Source: an uncultured Clostridia bacterium
Lineage (GTDB): Bacteria; Bacillota; Clostridia; Christensenellales; UBA1242
Length of the DNA stretch: 64,000 nucleotides
Assembly: GCA_934772045.1 (NCBI GenBank)
Contig: CAKVMH010000002.1
Location: forward strand, 245,546-309,545
Reading direction: 5' to 3'
Shown here piece after piece: positions 27,051 through 34,546 of this stretch; within the stretch, counting starts at the first letter, position 1; every line of letters begins with the position of its first letter. Position numbers and translations under genes: made by a program. The notes under the pieces are model-generated. The model saw nothing but the letters and a program-made list of their open reading frames with translations. It searched no databases and was not told where the DNA came from.

Positions 27051-27563
27051 TTATTTTTTTGAAATTGGTGCAAGGAACATAAAGATGTTGCGCCCATTTA
27101 CTTCTGGTTGTTTGTCAATTTGCCCTACACTAGCGCACATTTCAGCAAAGCGACGCATAATGTCAACACCGACTTGTGGGCGTGCTTGGAGCCTGCCGAA
27201 CATACGTATGTTAACTTTAACTTTGCTTCCGTCTGCTAAAAATTTGCAAACCTGTTTTGCTTTAATTTCCAAATCGTGGTCGTCAATTGTCATGCTTAAA
27301 GACATTTCTTTAAGTTGAGCAACTTTTTGCGCCTTTTTTTGGTCTTTCAATTTTTTAAGTTCATCGAAGCGGTATTTACCATAGTCCATAATCTTGCAAA
27401 CTGGTGGTTTAGCATCAGGCGCAATAAGGACAAGGTCCAACTCATAACTTGAAGCAACTTCAAGTGCTTTTTCGCTTGACATCATGCCAAGTTGTTCACT
27501 GTTTGGGCCAATTAAGCGTACTTCTGGCAAAACAATTTGTTCATTCTTAAGTGATTCTTTCAA
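27051..27563 (-). CDS. infC: Translation initiation factor IF-3
   Basis: IF-3 binds the 30S subunit and checks the start codon and initiator tRNA. The product is 170 residues from the TTG at 27563; the N-domain contains NEQIVLPEVRLIGPNSEQLG and the C-domain KAQKVAQLKEMSLSMTIDDH and FLADGSKVKVNIRMFGR. I prefer this TTG because AGGAGG lies just before it; a TTG five codons earlier would overlap the ribosome site itself. No ATG is available. Unusual start codons are a conserved feature of infC (for example AUU in E. coli), used for autoregulation. The promoter and leader upstream are described separately. Confidence 0.96.
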   Translation of the reverse strand: MKESLKNEQIVLPEVRLIGPNSEQLGMMSSEKALEVASSYELDLVLIAPDAKPPVCKIMDYGKYRFDELKKLKDQKKAQKVAQLKEMSLSMTIDDHDLEIKAKQVCKFLADGSKVKVNIRMFGRLQARPQVGVDIMRRFAEMCASVGQIDKQPEVNGRNIFMFLAPISKK

Positions 27564-27757
27564 ATTTCCTCCTACCAAAGAAAAGTTTCACACCCCATTT
27601 TGTTTTGTAAAACAAAAAATGGGTTACTTTATGTAAAAGCACCCATAACAAAAACTCCAAATTAATGCAATTTGCATATAACAAATTCAAATGTATTAAT
27701 TTAAAACCATTGTCGCTTTTGCTTCAAGGTGAGAAGTTATTACTCCTACTTTTACGC
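27564..27757 (-). promoter_or_regulatory. infC operon leader, probable L20-responsive regulatory RNA
   Basis: The 190-base leader lies between a consensus promoter and infC. Near its 5' end it has GTAGGAG-TAATAA-CTTCTCACC followed by GAAGC, and near its 3' end a long imperfect hairpin (CCCATTTT with AAAATGGG, and GTTTT with AAAAC, around a two-base loop) that ends about 20 bases before the ribosome site. Firmicutes infC leaders bind L20 to control the operon. This fits by position and shape, but I could not match a consensus exactly. Confidence 0.5.
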
Positions 27758-27761
27758 CTTC

Positions 27762-27790
27762 ATTATAACAATGTTTTAAATTTATGTCAA
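27762..27790 (-). promoter_or_regulatory. Consensus sigma-A promoter of the infC operon
   Basis: On the minus strand TTGACA (27785-27790) and TATAAT (27762-27767) are exactly 17 bases apart, a perfect match to the housekeeping consensus. Transcription would begin near 27755. Confidence 0.9.
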
Positions 27791-27890
27791 CATTTTTAAC
27801 TAAAGTTTTCAAAAATTTTATTTAACTAATCTCTTTAACATTTTCGACTATTTTTTATAGTTTGCCATATTCGCTATACAATGTTTTATC

Positions 27891-28541
27891 TTATTTAAGC
27901 CCACCATCAATGACATGCCAACCATTTTTATGTGCGAGTTTAACATTCACTTCTATTTCTTTTTCGGTTAAATCGTCTTTTCTGCCACCATCAATAACTT
28001 TCCAACCTGTCCTTTTTAAAGTGTTTTGTTTGGCTTTGGATAATAAGTCGCAACAGTTTAAATAGTATTTTTGCATATCTTTTGATGTAAACCTTGCCCT
28101 ATCTAAAATTATGTCACACAATTTATTAACCTTTTCATAATCGTCAAATGAAACGATATTGTTCAGTTTCTTTATTAACTTTTTAAGATTTACTTCATTT
28201 AATTGCCCTTTGTTTAACTCACTAATGATAAAATCAAGCAATAAATCCGCTTCATCAATGTAAAGTGAACTTACAATTTTTATAATGCCATCATATTCAT
28301 CTTTCTTAAAGCCGTCCATAAGAAAGGTGTTTGTTAATACAAAAAGAATGTTTTTAAAATCGAGTTCAAAAAACAACTCAACTGGTGGAATGTAGTATTC
28401 CAATTCGTCAAAAACATCATAAAGCGTTTCGTCGTCATCGTCTTTTAATGCTGTAAAATACGCCTCACGCAATTTTGTTAGATATTCATCTTCATCTCTA
28501 ACATTTTGGCGGTGCACCGCCATTCTCTCTTCGTCTGTCAT
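27891..28541 (-). CDS. Hypothetical helical protein with two C-terminal GWxVIDGG repeats
   Basis: I do not recognise this protein. Started at the ATG at 28541 it has 216 residues; an in-frame start at 28649 would fall in the thrS terminator, so I discount it. No good ribosome site is visible for either. The N-terminal three quarters are acidic helices without signal peptide or membrane segment. The C-terminus carries two short repeats, GWKVIDGGRK and GWHVIDGGLK, separated by about 24 residues, the second ending the protein. It lies between the thrS terminator and the infC promoter, so it is a single-gene unit. Nothing in the context suggests a role. Confidence 0.65.
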   Translation of the reverse strand: MTDEERMAVHRQNVRDEDEYLTKLREAYFTALKDDDDETLYDVFDELEYYIPPVELFFELDFKNILFVLTNTFLMDGFKKDEYDGIIKIVSSLYIDEADLLLDFIISELNKGQLNEVNLKKLIKKLNNIVSFDDYEKVNKLCDIILDRARFTSKDMQKYYLNCCDLLSKAKQNTLKRTGWKVIDGGRKDDLTEKEIEVNVKLAHKNGWHVIDGGLK

Positions 28542-28634
28542 GCAAAAATGATAACACGCAATCCCATGTTTGTCAATACCTAAATTTTTAAAAATTTGCA
28601 GATGAAACAGCAAAATCACATTGCATTTTTTAAC

Positions 28635-28669
28635 AAAAAAAAGGAACACTAGTTTAAATATAGTGTTCC
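28635..28669 (-). terminator. Intrinsic terminator after thrS
   Basis: GGAACACTA and TAGTGTTCC form a nine-pair stem around a nine-base loop, followed by eight T residues on the minus strand. Confidence 0.92.
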
Positions 28670-28719
28670 ATAATTTTTTGATTACAAATTTTAAAACCTT
28701 TTGTTACTCGCGTCGAATT

Positions 28720-30495
28720 TTAAAGTTGACGGTTTTTAATGTCAGTTAAAACAAGTGTTTCAAAGTCAGCATACGACATTGTTTCAGTGTCCTTGCTACC
28801 GCGCTTGCGCACTGCAACTGTGCCGTCCGCCATTTCCTTGTCGCCAAGCACCAAAATGTAAGGCACTTTTTCAAGCACAGCGCTACGGATTTTTTTGCCG
28901 ACAGACTCGTTGTCTAAGTCCGCTTCAACCCTGACACCTTTTACACGCAATTTATTTTCAACTTGTTTTGCGTATTCAGCGTTATTTTCGCTTACTGTGA
29001 TGATTTTTGTTTGAACTGGGCTCAACCATGTTGGCAATGCACCTTTTGTTTCTTCCAAAACGAAAGCAACAAACCTGTCAAGTGAGCCAAGAATTGCACG
29101 GTGAATAACAACTGGACGAACTTTTTGGTTGTTTTCGTCAATATATTCAAGTTCAAACCTTTCTGGCAACTGATAATCAAGTTGAACAGTTGAAAGTGTG
29201 ATGTCGTGCCCAATTGCAGATTCAACTTGCACATCAATTTTAGGGCCATAAAATGCGGCTTCACCTTCCGCTTCATAATATTCAGCACCACTCGCTTTCA
29301 AAATTTCACGCAAAGCTGTTTCGCTCTTTGCCCAGAGTTCATCATTACCGAAATATTTTTCAGTATTTTTAGGGTCACGCAAAGACAAGCGGAATTTATA
29401 TTTTTTAAAGCCAAAATCTTTGTATACATCTAAAATAAGGTCAATAACGCCTTGAATTTCACTCCTTATTTGGTCTGGACGACAGAAAATGTGGCAGTCA
29501 TTTTGTGTGAATGCCCTTGTGCGTTCAATACCGCAAAGTGAACCGCTTGCTTCGTACCTAAAATCGTTTGCAATTTCAGCAATACGCAAAGGTAAATCGC
29601 GGTAAGAATGTTGGAAATTCTTGTACATAACCATGTGGTGTGGGCAGTTCATAGGACGAAGCACAAACGATTCTTCCCCGTCCCTTTGCATTGCTGGGAA
29701 CATGTCGTCTTTATAGTGTTCCCAATGCCCAGATGTTTTGTAAAGATTAACGTTGCCTAATGATGGTGTCATAACATGCAAATAACCCAAAGCAATTTCC
29801 TTATTCATAATATAATCATTCAATTGACGGCGCAAAATAAAGCCTTTTGGCAACCACATTGGAAGCCCACGCCCAACAAGGTCATCGAACATAAATATGC
29901 CCATTTCTTTGCCTATTTTACGGTGGTCACGTTCGCGTGCTTCTTGCTCTAAACGCAAACATTCTTTCAAATCGTCCTTATTTAAAAAGCCGTAAACATA
30001 AACACGTGTAAGCATTTTGTTCTTTTCACTGCCACGCCAATATGCCCCACTTGACCTATTGATTTTAAAACTAAAACCACGCAAAAATTTGGTATTTTCA
30101 ACATGTGGGCCACGGCAAAGGTCGTAAAAATCACTGCCTGTATGGTAAACTGAAATTACGCTATCTTCTGGCAAATCTAAAATAAGTTCAGTTTTATAAG
30201 GTTCATCTTTAAACATTTCAAGTGCTTGAGCGCGGGTTACTTCACTGCGCACAAAATCTTCGTTGCGGGCAATTATTTCCTTCATTTTGTCTTCAATTTT
30301 GGCAAAATCGTCTTGATTTATTGTCAAATTGTCAAAATCGTAATAAAAACCATTGTCAATTGCTGGGCCAATTGCCAATTTTACATTTGGATATAATTCC
30401 TTAATGGCTTTTGCAAGCACATGTGCCATACTGTGGCGGTACATTTCTTGCTTCTTGTTAAATTCTTCTTGTTTTTCAAGTTCTTCTTTTTCCAT
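28720..30495 (-). CDS. thrS: Threonyl-tRNA synthetase without TGS domain
   Basis: ThrS charges tRNA-Thr. This 591-residue form begins directly with the editing domain, so the N-terminal TGS domain of the usual 640-residue enzyme is missing. The editing site is intact: HSMAH (His21, His25) and CRGPH (Cys127, His131). The class II core shows the zinc Cys in RPMNCPHHMVMYK and the motif 2 loop FRYEASGSLCGIERTRAFTQ. The anticodon-binding domain follows after VIHRAILGSLDRFVAFVLEE. Expression is likely controlled by the T-box leader upstream. The ribosome site AAAAGGAGAATATTATG is also copied in the leader. The gene ends in a strong terminator. Confidence 0.97.
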   Translation of the reverse strand: MEKEELEKQEEFNKKQEMYRHSMAHVLAKAIKELYPNVKLAIGPAIDNGFYYDFDNLTINQDDFAKIEDKMKEIIARNEDFVRSEVTRAQALEMFKDEPYKTELILDLPEDSVISVYHTGSDFYDLCRGPHVENTKFLRGFSFKINRSSGAYWRGSEKNKMLTRVYVYGFLNKDDLKECLRLEQEARERDHRKIGKEMGIFMFDDLVGRGLPMWLPKGFILRRQLNDYIMNKEIALGYLHVMTPSLGNVNLYKTSGHWEHYKDDMFPAMQRDGEESFVLRPMNCPHHMVMYKNFQHSYRDLPLRIAEIANDFRYEASGSLCGIERTRAFTQNDCHIFCRPDQIRSEIQGVIDLILDVYKDFGFKKYKFRLSLRDPKNTEKYFGNDELWAKSETALREILKASGAEYYEAEGEAAFYGPKIDVQVESAIGHDITLSTVQLDYQLPERFELEYIDENNQKVRPVVIHRAILGSLDRFVAFVLEETKGALPTWLSPVQTKIITVSENNAEYAKQVENKLRVKGVRVEADLDNESVGKKIRSAVLEKVPYILVLGDKEMADGTVAVRKRGSKDTETMSYADFETLVLTDIKNRQL

Positions 30496-30499
30496 AATA

Positions 30500-30630
30500 T
30501 TCTCCTTTTAATAAGGGGAATTTTATATCACTCTTAGATATAATTTCTCCCTTTTTGATTGGTAATTGCTTGCTAATTAGCAAGCAAATGGAGATTTTTA
30601 TATCGCTCGTAGATATAATATTCTCCTTTT
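30500..30630 (-). repeat. thrS leader: three copies of the ribosome-site sequence, two inside hairpins
   Basis: Minus-strand AAAAGGAGAATATTAT occurs at the thrS start and again at about 30612-30630; a third variant AAAAGGGAGAAATTATATC lies between. Each upstream copy continues into ATATC-n7-GATAT and closes with TCTCC (30590-30626) or TTCCCC (30525-30551), forming hairpins that hide GGAG. A separate hairpin TTGCTTGC/GCAAGCAA (30566-30587) separates them. The function is unknown. Confidence 0.7.
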
Positions 30631-30664
30631 GCCAAGGTTACTCAAATTTTTGTTTTAATTTTTA

Positions 30665-30763
30665 CCAAATTTATTTAGCCATAATAAATTTGGTTTTTTT
30701 GCCAAATTTATTTTATCATATAAATTTGGGTTTTTGCCAAATTTACCAACTTTAACAATTTGG
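30665..30763 (-). repeat. Three tandem AT-rich hairpins between T-box and thrS
   Basis: Inverted repeats of CCAAATTTAT/ATAAATTTGG form hairpins at 30665-30693, 30702-30729 and 30737-30763. On the plus strand the hairpins are followed by runs of four to seven T residues, so the units look like repeated terminators facing away from thrS; on the thrS transcript they would be plain hairpins. Confidence 0.7.
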
Positions 30764-30773
30764 TTTTAAAAAC

Positions 30774-30988
30774 AAAAAACCCTAGCATTTTGTTATGCTA
30801 GGGACGATTTTTAACCGCGGTTCCACCCTAATTAGTGAACTAAATTCACTCACTTGTTTTGCAAGTTTACTTGCGTCGACCTAATTGGTGGTTTCACTTA
30901 AAAGTTTGATGCGCAAATTCCAGCCAGCGTGCGCTCTCTCTTATCATTGACTTTTAACCTACTTGTCCAATCAATAATCTATTGAGTT
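30774..30988 (-). promoter_or_regulatory. T-box riboswitch of thrS
   Basis: The conserved T-box sequence AGGGTGGAACCGCGG is at 30815-30829 (minus strand), just before a terminator hairpin CCCTAGCAT/ATGCTAGGG with six T residues (30774-30803). Upstream are the stem I features AGAGAGAGC and a GCGCA/TGCGC apical hairpin. The bulge UGGA pairs with UCCA, matching a tRNA with discriminator U such as the tRNA-Thr in this window. Likely specifier candidates are the Thr codons ACC in GAAACCACC (30887-30895). Uncharged tRNA-Thr would favour read-through. Confidence 0.92.
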
Positions 30989-30994
30989 ACCTTT

Positions 30995-31023
30995 ATTTTA
31001 CAACCCCAAAACCACAAAGTCAA
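30995..31023 (-). promoter_or_regulatory. Promoter of the thrS T-box transcript
   Basis: TTGACT (31018-31023) and TAAAAT (30995-31000) on the minus strand, with a 17-base spacer. Transcription would start near 30988, at the 5' end of the T-box. Confidence 0.85.
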
Positions 31024-31060
31024 GGGTTTTGTTCTTAATCTTTGATAAAATCCAAGACAA

Positions 31061-31609
31061 TTATAAATTACAGATGTTTTTTTTTGCGAGTTGCGCACTT
31101 AAAATATCTTCATTGCACTTATAAAGAGCAATTGCTAAAGCTGTTGAAACATTCATTGATGAATTATTGCCAAACATATCAATATGAACTCGATTAGTCG
31201 AATTATCAAGTGCATATTGTGACACTCCATACTTTTCATTACCCATGATTAAAGCAACCCCATCGAACTGTGAAAAATCGCAATCTCTTAAAGGTATGCT
31301 GTCATCACAAATCTCAACAGAAATAGGTTCAAAACCAAAATTCTTAACAATAGAGATTGCTTGTTCTGTTGTTGGTAATATTTCATAAGCTGTAGTTTTA
31401 GAACAATTCCTTGCCGTTTTTTCAATTTTATGTGTGTCTAATTCCTTATTTGAAACAATAAATATTTTTTTTACATTAAAAGCATCCGCTAGCCTGAATG
31501 CTGATCCTATGTTCTCTTCATGTTCAAAATTTTCCAAAACTAAAACTATGTTTGGACTAAATTTTTTTTGAATTTTCTTAAATTCATCGTGATCTAATTG
31601 TTTGCTCAT
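31061..31609 (-). CDS. TrmH/SpoU-family RNA methyltransferase
   Basis: This short 182-residue SPOUT enzyme lacks a long N-terminal domain. Motif 1 is LENFEHEENIGSAFRLADAF, with the catalytic-region Arg; motif 2 is LIMGNEKYGVS; motif 3 is HIDMFGNNSSMNVSTALAIA. These resemble the tRNA guanosine-18 2'-O-methyltransferase group. The usual Asn of motif 1 is in ENIGS and the motif 3 Ser-x-Asn is kept, so it should be active. CAGGAGAGTT precedes the ATG. It lies between the thrS promoter and the acidic protein gene at 31630, with 20 bases separating the latter, so the two may share a transcript. Confidence 0.88.
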   Translation of the reverse strand: MSKQLDHDEFKKIQKKFSPNIVLVLENFEHEENIGSAFRLADAFNVKKIFIVSNKELDTHKIEKTARNCSKTTAYEILPTTEQAISIVKNFGFEPISVEICDDSIPLRDCDFSQFDGVALIMGNEKYGVSQYALDNSTNRVHIDMFGNNSSMNVSTALAIALYKCNEDILSAQLAKKNICNL

Positions 31610-31629
31610 AACTCTCCTGTTGTAAATGA

Positions 31630-31938
31630 CTAATCTTCATCGTCGTCATCGTCGTCATCATTGTCATCATTATTGTAATTGTCGACATCTTCTTCATAGT
31701 CGTCATCATCGTCATCATCTTCTTCATTGTTATCAGCATAAATGCCGAAATCATGTATTGTCCCATCAGGATGTTCTGTATGATGTCCAACCTCTACACC
31801 ATTAACTTTAGTCTGTTCGACATAGTCAATTGATCCATCTCCGCGATCATAAACAACTTGATTTACTTCTACGGAGTTACCTTTATCATCTTCATAAGTA
31901 TTTGTCACTCTATAGTAAGTATCTTTATCATCCGTCAT
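31630..31938 (-). CDS. Small protein with Asp-rich C-terminus, unknown
   Basis: I use the ATG at 31938 (102 residues), which has a strong AAGGAGGTATAT site; an in-frame start eight codons earlier (31962) does not. The first 70 residues look like a small beta-rich domain (YYRVTNTYEDDKGNSVEVNQ; GTIHDFGIYA). The last 30 residues are nearly all Asp, Glu and Asn, with runs of seven Asp. The nucleotide sequence there is a repeat of GAC/GAT codons and could vary in length by slippage. There is no membrane segment or signal peptide. It precedes the TrmH-type gene. No function can be given. Confidence 0.65.
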   Translation of the reverse strand: MTDDKDTYYRVTNTYEDDKGNSVEVNQVVYDRGDGSIDYVEQTKVNGVEVGHHTEHPDGTIHDFGIYADNNEEDDDDDDDYEEDVDNYNNDDNDDDDDDDED

Positions 31939-32032
31939 ATATACCTCCTTATCCACTGACAACGTTTTAAAATGGATACGATAAGTATATCACTAAACAA
32001 TAGAAAAGTCAAACTTATTAAAATTTATAATT

Positions 32033-32785
32033 TTAGCATTTTGTGTAAACTTTAAGGCGGTTTGAAAAAATGTTACTTAAAAAACTTACTGCTTCATATT
32101 CTTCGTTGGTGTTTAGGTAAATATCGATGTAATTTGGGCAAGAATTAAGCACATTAGTAATAAAATCAACCGAATTGTTACACTCGGCAATCTTTTTGAT
32201 TTTTGCGTTTTTGTTCTTCATGTTGTAAATGCAATAATGCTCGTCCTTAATCACCACTTTTACCTTATAAACCAAGTTATCCATGGTGTTAATCAAAAAC
32301 CTTATCACATCTAAAAAAGTGCCAGAATTGAAAAGCGTTAAATTGTCACTGCTAAGTTCTGCAAGGTTGTCCCAGTGCTTTTTAAGCGGATTTAAGCGGA
32401 ATTCAAGGAATGAATCCATGTAAAAAGTTTGGTTAAACAAAAGAATGTTTTTCAATGCTGTTTCGTCAGTCGTTTTGTCAAAAAGTGCCAACACTTTTAT
32501 GTAAGCACTAAATGTTAATTTATCACAAATAGGGTTTTTGATTTTGCGCGTTAAATAATCAACCTTGTAAACAGTTTCAATATATTCAATTATAATATCT
32601 TTTAAAATTTCTTCACATGGCGCCACGAAACTTTCTTCACACGCAAAAAGAAGATATGCAAATTTGGTGTCATCGTAGCAGGTAATGATAGTTTTGCAGA
32701 AATCAATTTTTGCCTTTACATTTGCATAAAGATATTCAATTATCCCCTTATTGTTCAATTGAGTAGCCAATGCTATCTCTCTCAT
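32033..32785 (-). CDS. ytxC: Putative sporulation protein YtxC
   Basis: The protein has 250 residues from the ATG at 32785, chosen because AGAGGT lies just upstream; in-frame ATGs at 32830 and 32959 are also possible but run into tandem repeats and have no ribosome site. Sequence features are modest: helical, with KNPICDKLTFSAYIKVLALF-type segments and a C-terminal NSCPNYIDIYLNTN region. The assignment rests on overall resemblance to YtxC and on its place upstream of thrS, as in Bacillus subtilis and clostridia. YtxC is expressed during sporulation in Bacillus, but its role is not known. Confidence is moderate. It lies 95 bases upstream of the acidic protein gene. Confidence 0.6.
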   Translation of the reverse strand: MREIALATQLNNKGIIEYLYANVKAKIDFCKTIITCYDDTKFAYLLFACEESFVAPCEEILKDIIIEYIETVYKVDYLTRKIKNPICDKLTFSAYIKVLALFDKTTDETALKNILLFNQTFYMDSFLEFRLNPLKKHWDNLAELSSDNLTLFNSGTFLDVIRFLINTMDNLVYKVKVVIKDEHYCIYNMKNKNAKIKKIAECNNSVDFITNVLNSCPNYIDIYLNTNEEYEAVSFLSNIFSNRLKVYTKC

Positions 32786-32871
32786 ATCTACCTCTATACT
32801 ATCATATGCACAAACTTTAAATTTACTCATAAAAAAAATGTATTTATGTGGCATAATTTGCATTGCAAATT

Positions 32872-33018
32872 TCGTGCAATGCTTTGCACATAATTTAAAA
32901 CGAAATCGTGCAATGCTTTGCACATAATTTAAAACGAAATTGTGCAACATTTTGCACATAAATAAAAATGAAATCGTGCAATACTTTGCACTTAATTTAA
33001 AACGAATTCGTGCAATGT
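32872..33018. repeat. 34-bp tandem repeats, about 4.3 copies, each with a GTGCAA/TTGCAC palindrome
   Basis: The palindrome GTGCAATGCTTTGCAC or a close variant starts at 32874, 32908, 32942 and 32976, with a half copy at 33010, giving an exact 34-base period. Between palindromes is a nearly constant ATAATTTAAAACGAAAT. Copies differ by a few bases. There are no unique spacers, so it is not a CRISPR. It lies directly upstream of ytxC. Confidence 0.92.
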
Positions 33019-33094
33019 CACCTAGAGTAAAAGTAAGTATATCATACTAAGAGGTATGTCACTTTAAGTGTGAACAGGTATATTATATTAAGTA

Positions 33095-33201
33095 TGTCAC
33101 CCTGAACGAATGTGAAGGGTCTTGCACGAAGTGCTTTTTAAGATTAATATTTCAAAAGCAAGGCAAGCCTTGCAAGATTCTTCGCTTTGCTCAGAATGAC
33201 A
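33095..33201. mobile_element. MITE-like element with TGTCAyyCTGA terminal inverted repeats
   Basis: The left end TGTCACCCTGA (33095-33105) and right end TCAGAATGACA (33191-33201) are imperfect inverted repeats (9 of 11). The right arm reads, on the minus strand, CTGTCATTCTGAGC followed by a segment ending in GCGAAGAATCTTGCAAGG. A similar 49-base arm occurs in opposite orientation at 34547-34595. No coding frame is inside. The sequence type resembles small dispersed palindromic repeats seen in many bacterial genomes. Confidence 0.65.
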
Positions 33202-33586
33202 GAGAACTATGTATGGACACAAAAGTTTAACAAAAATTTTCGGCAGTCCATATGCTGAATTAAAGGAAATGTTTATGTATTACTTTTATTTTAGGTCGGG
33301 TTGCTACAATTTTGTAAATGAAAGCAATTTGAGTTTACCTTTAACAAGTTCAATATATGGAATTTACAGTGCTTGCAACTGCACCTGCTTTGATTGGAGT
33401 GCCCCATACCGATGTCGTATAGGTAGTGCAGTAAATAACAATAACTTGCCACAAATTTTATAAAAATTAACACGACATCACAGAAATCGTAAACTATTAG
33501 CTGATCAGAGCCGTAACGCGAGATTGTTATTTTTAGATGATATAATACAACTAAACCAGAAGGTTATTAAATGCTTGTTTATATAC
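33202..33586. other. Intergenic stretch without a supported gene
   Basis: Contains a possible 84-codon plus-strand frame (33209-33463) rich in Cys, Tyr and Ser, without ribosome site or recognisable domain, and an overlapping minus-strand frame. It may be a gene remnant next to the MITE. I see no RNA motif. Confidence 0.4.
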
Positions 33587-33611
33587 AAAAAAACACCACT
33601 GATGTGGTGTT
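33587..33611 (-). terminator. Intrinsic terminator after the 33635-34222 gene
   Basis: On the minus strand AACACCAC and GTGGTGTT form an eight-pair stem around ATCA, followed by a run of T residues. Confidence 0.92.
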
Positions 33612-33634
33612 TTATATGAAATTTTGAAATAAGC

Positions 33635-34222
33635 TTATGCTTTTTTCTTTCTTACGATGATTGAACCAACTGTGCCAGCGATAGCAACAGCGTCAACTAA
33701 TGCGAACACTACAACCAAAATGATTGCGCTTGTGCAAGTTAAAGTTGTGCCGTCCATTTCCATTTTGAAAGCACTAACTTTTGTGTCAAAACCTGCATTA
33801 TACAAGTCGGCACTTGTCTTTTTAAGTTCTTTCAAATTTTTAACAGCGTCTTTGTACTCGTCTTTGCTTACTGTTGGCATAGTGTCTTTAGCTGAAGATG
33901 TCATATCATTGCCTGCAACGATGTACTTGTTAATTTTTTTGGTGCCAAGTGTAAGCATATTGTAACCATCGCGATATGCCCATTCGTCCATAGAAACATA
34001 GTTCTTTTTGCCATCAGTTTTAGATTTCATCTTTACATTAAGAGTGTTACCCCAAACTTTAACGGCAACATTTGCTTCTACACCCATTTCACTGTTTTTG
34101 CCATTATATGACAAACCTGATGATACTGGGCGAACACACATGAAGACAACAAGTGCTAGCATAACGATTGCAACCACTAAACAAGTAATAAAAGTTGCTT
34201 TTTTGCCTAATAACTTTTTCAT
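33635..34222 (-). CDS. Two-membrane-segment protein with extracytoplasmic domain, unknown
   Basis: The 195-residue protein has a membrane segment at about 10-31, an extracytoplasmic region of about 125 residues, and a second segment at about 163-188 followed by RKKKA, so both ends should face the cytoplasm. The middle part has Gly-Asn-rich beta strands (EANVAVKVWGNTLNVKMKSK) and then an amphipathic helix. I do not recognise the family. It has its own promoter, a strong AAGGAGG ribosome site and its own terminator, so it is an independent, well-expressed unit. It lies inside a repeat-rich island between two MITE-like arms. Confidence 0.7.
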   Translation of the reverse strand: MKKLLGKKATFITCLVVAIVMLALVVFMCVRPVSSGLSYNGKNSEMGVEANVAVKVWGNTLNVKMKSKTDGKKNYVSMDEWAYRDGYNMLTLGTKKINKYIVAGNDMTSSAKDTMPTVSKDEYKDAVKNLKELKKTSADLYNAGFDTKVSAFKMEMDGTTLTCTSAIILVVVFALVDAVAIAGTVGSIIVRKKKA

Positions 34223-34240
34223 TTATACCTCCTTATTGTC

Positions 34241-34269
34241 ATGATAGCAGATTGAAATAAATTTGTCTA
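34241..34269 (-). promoter_or_regulatory. Promoter of the 33635-34222 gene
   Basis: TAGACA (34264-34269) and extended -10 TGCTATCAT (hexamer 34241-34246) on the minus strand are separated by 17 bases. Confidence 0.55.
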
Positions 34270-34546
34270 ACAAATTTCGGCAAGTTTTTTAAAATATTTT
34301 TAAAAAACCAAATTTAACGACAAAATTATGTGCTAATTGGGTGTTTTTTGCCAAAATTTCATAAATTTAGCAGTCATAATTTTTATCGAGTGCTAACAAC
34401 AAACAAATAAACCCACTAACTGACTTTATTACTGAACTTATATATGCCTTTAAGTTTAAAAAAATGCCATATAAAATAAATTTACTTGGCATTAACTTTA
34501 ACAATTTTTGGAAGAATAGTATTTATGTAAGTAGGTCGTAGTTTAT
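34270..34546. other. AT-rich intergenic DNA, nothing recognised
   Basis: No frame, RNA motif or terminator stands out between the promoter at 34241-34269 and the repeat arm at 34547. The sequence is mostly A/T tracts with a TTTTAAAATATTTTTAAAA stretch. Confidence 0.5.

Noticed and set aside
32872..33018. CRISPR array
   Set aside because: The 34-base period has no unique spacers; the whole unit repeats, so it is a plain tandem repeat, and no cas genes are present.
33209..33463. 84-codon plus-strand frame rich in Cys, Tyr and Ser
   Set aside because: No ribosome site, no recognisable domain and an overlapping minus-strand frame; at best a remnant, so described only as intergenic.
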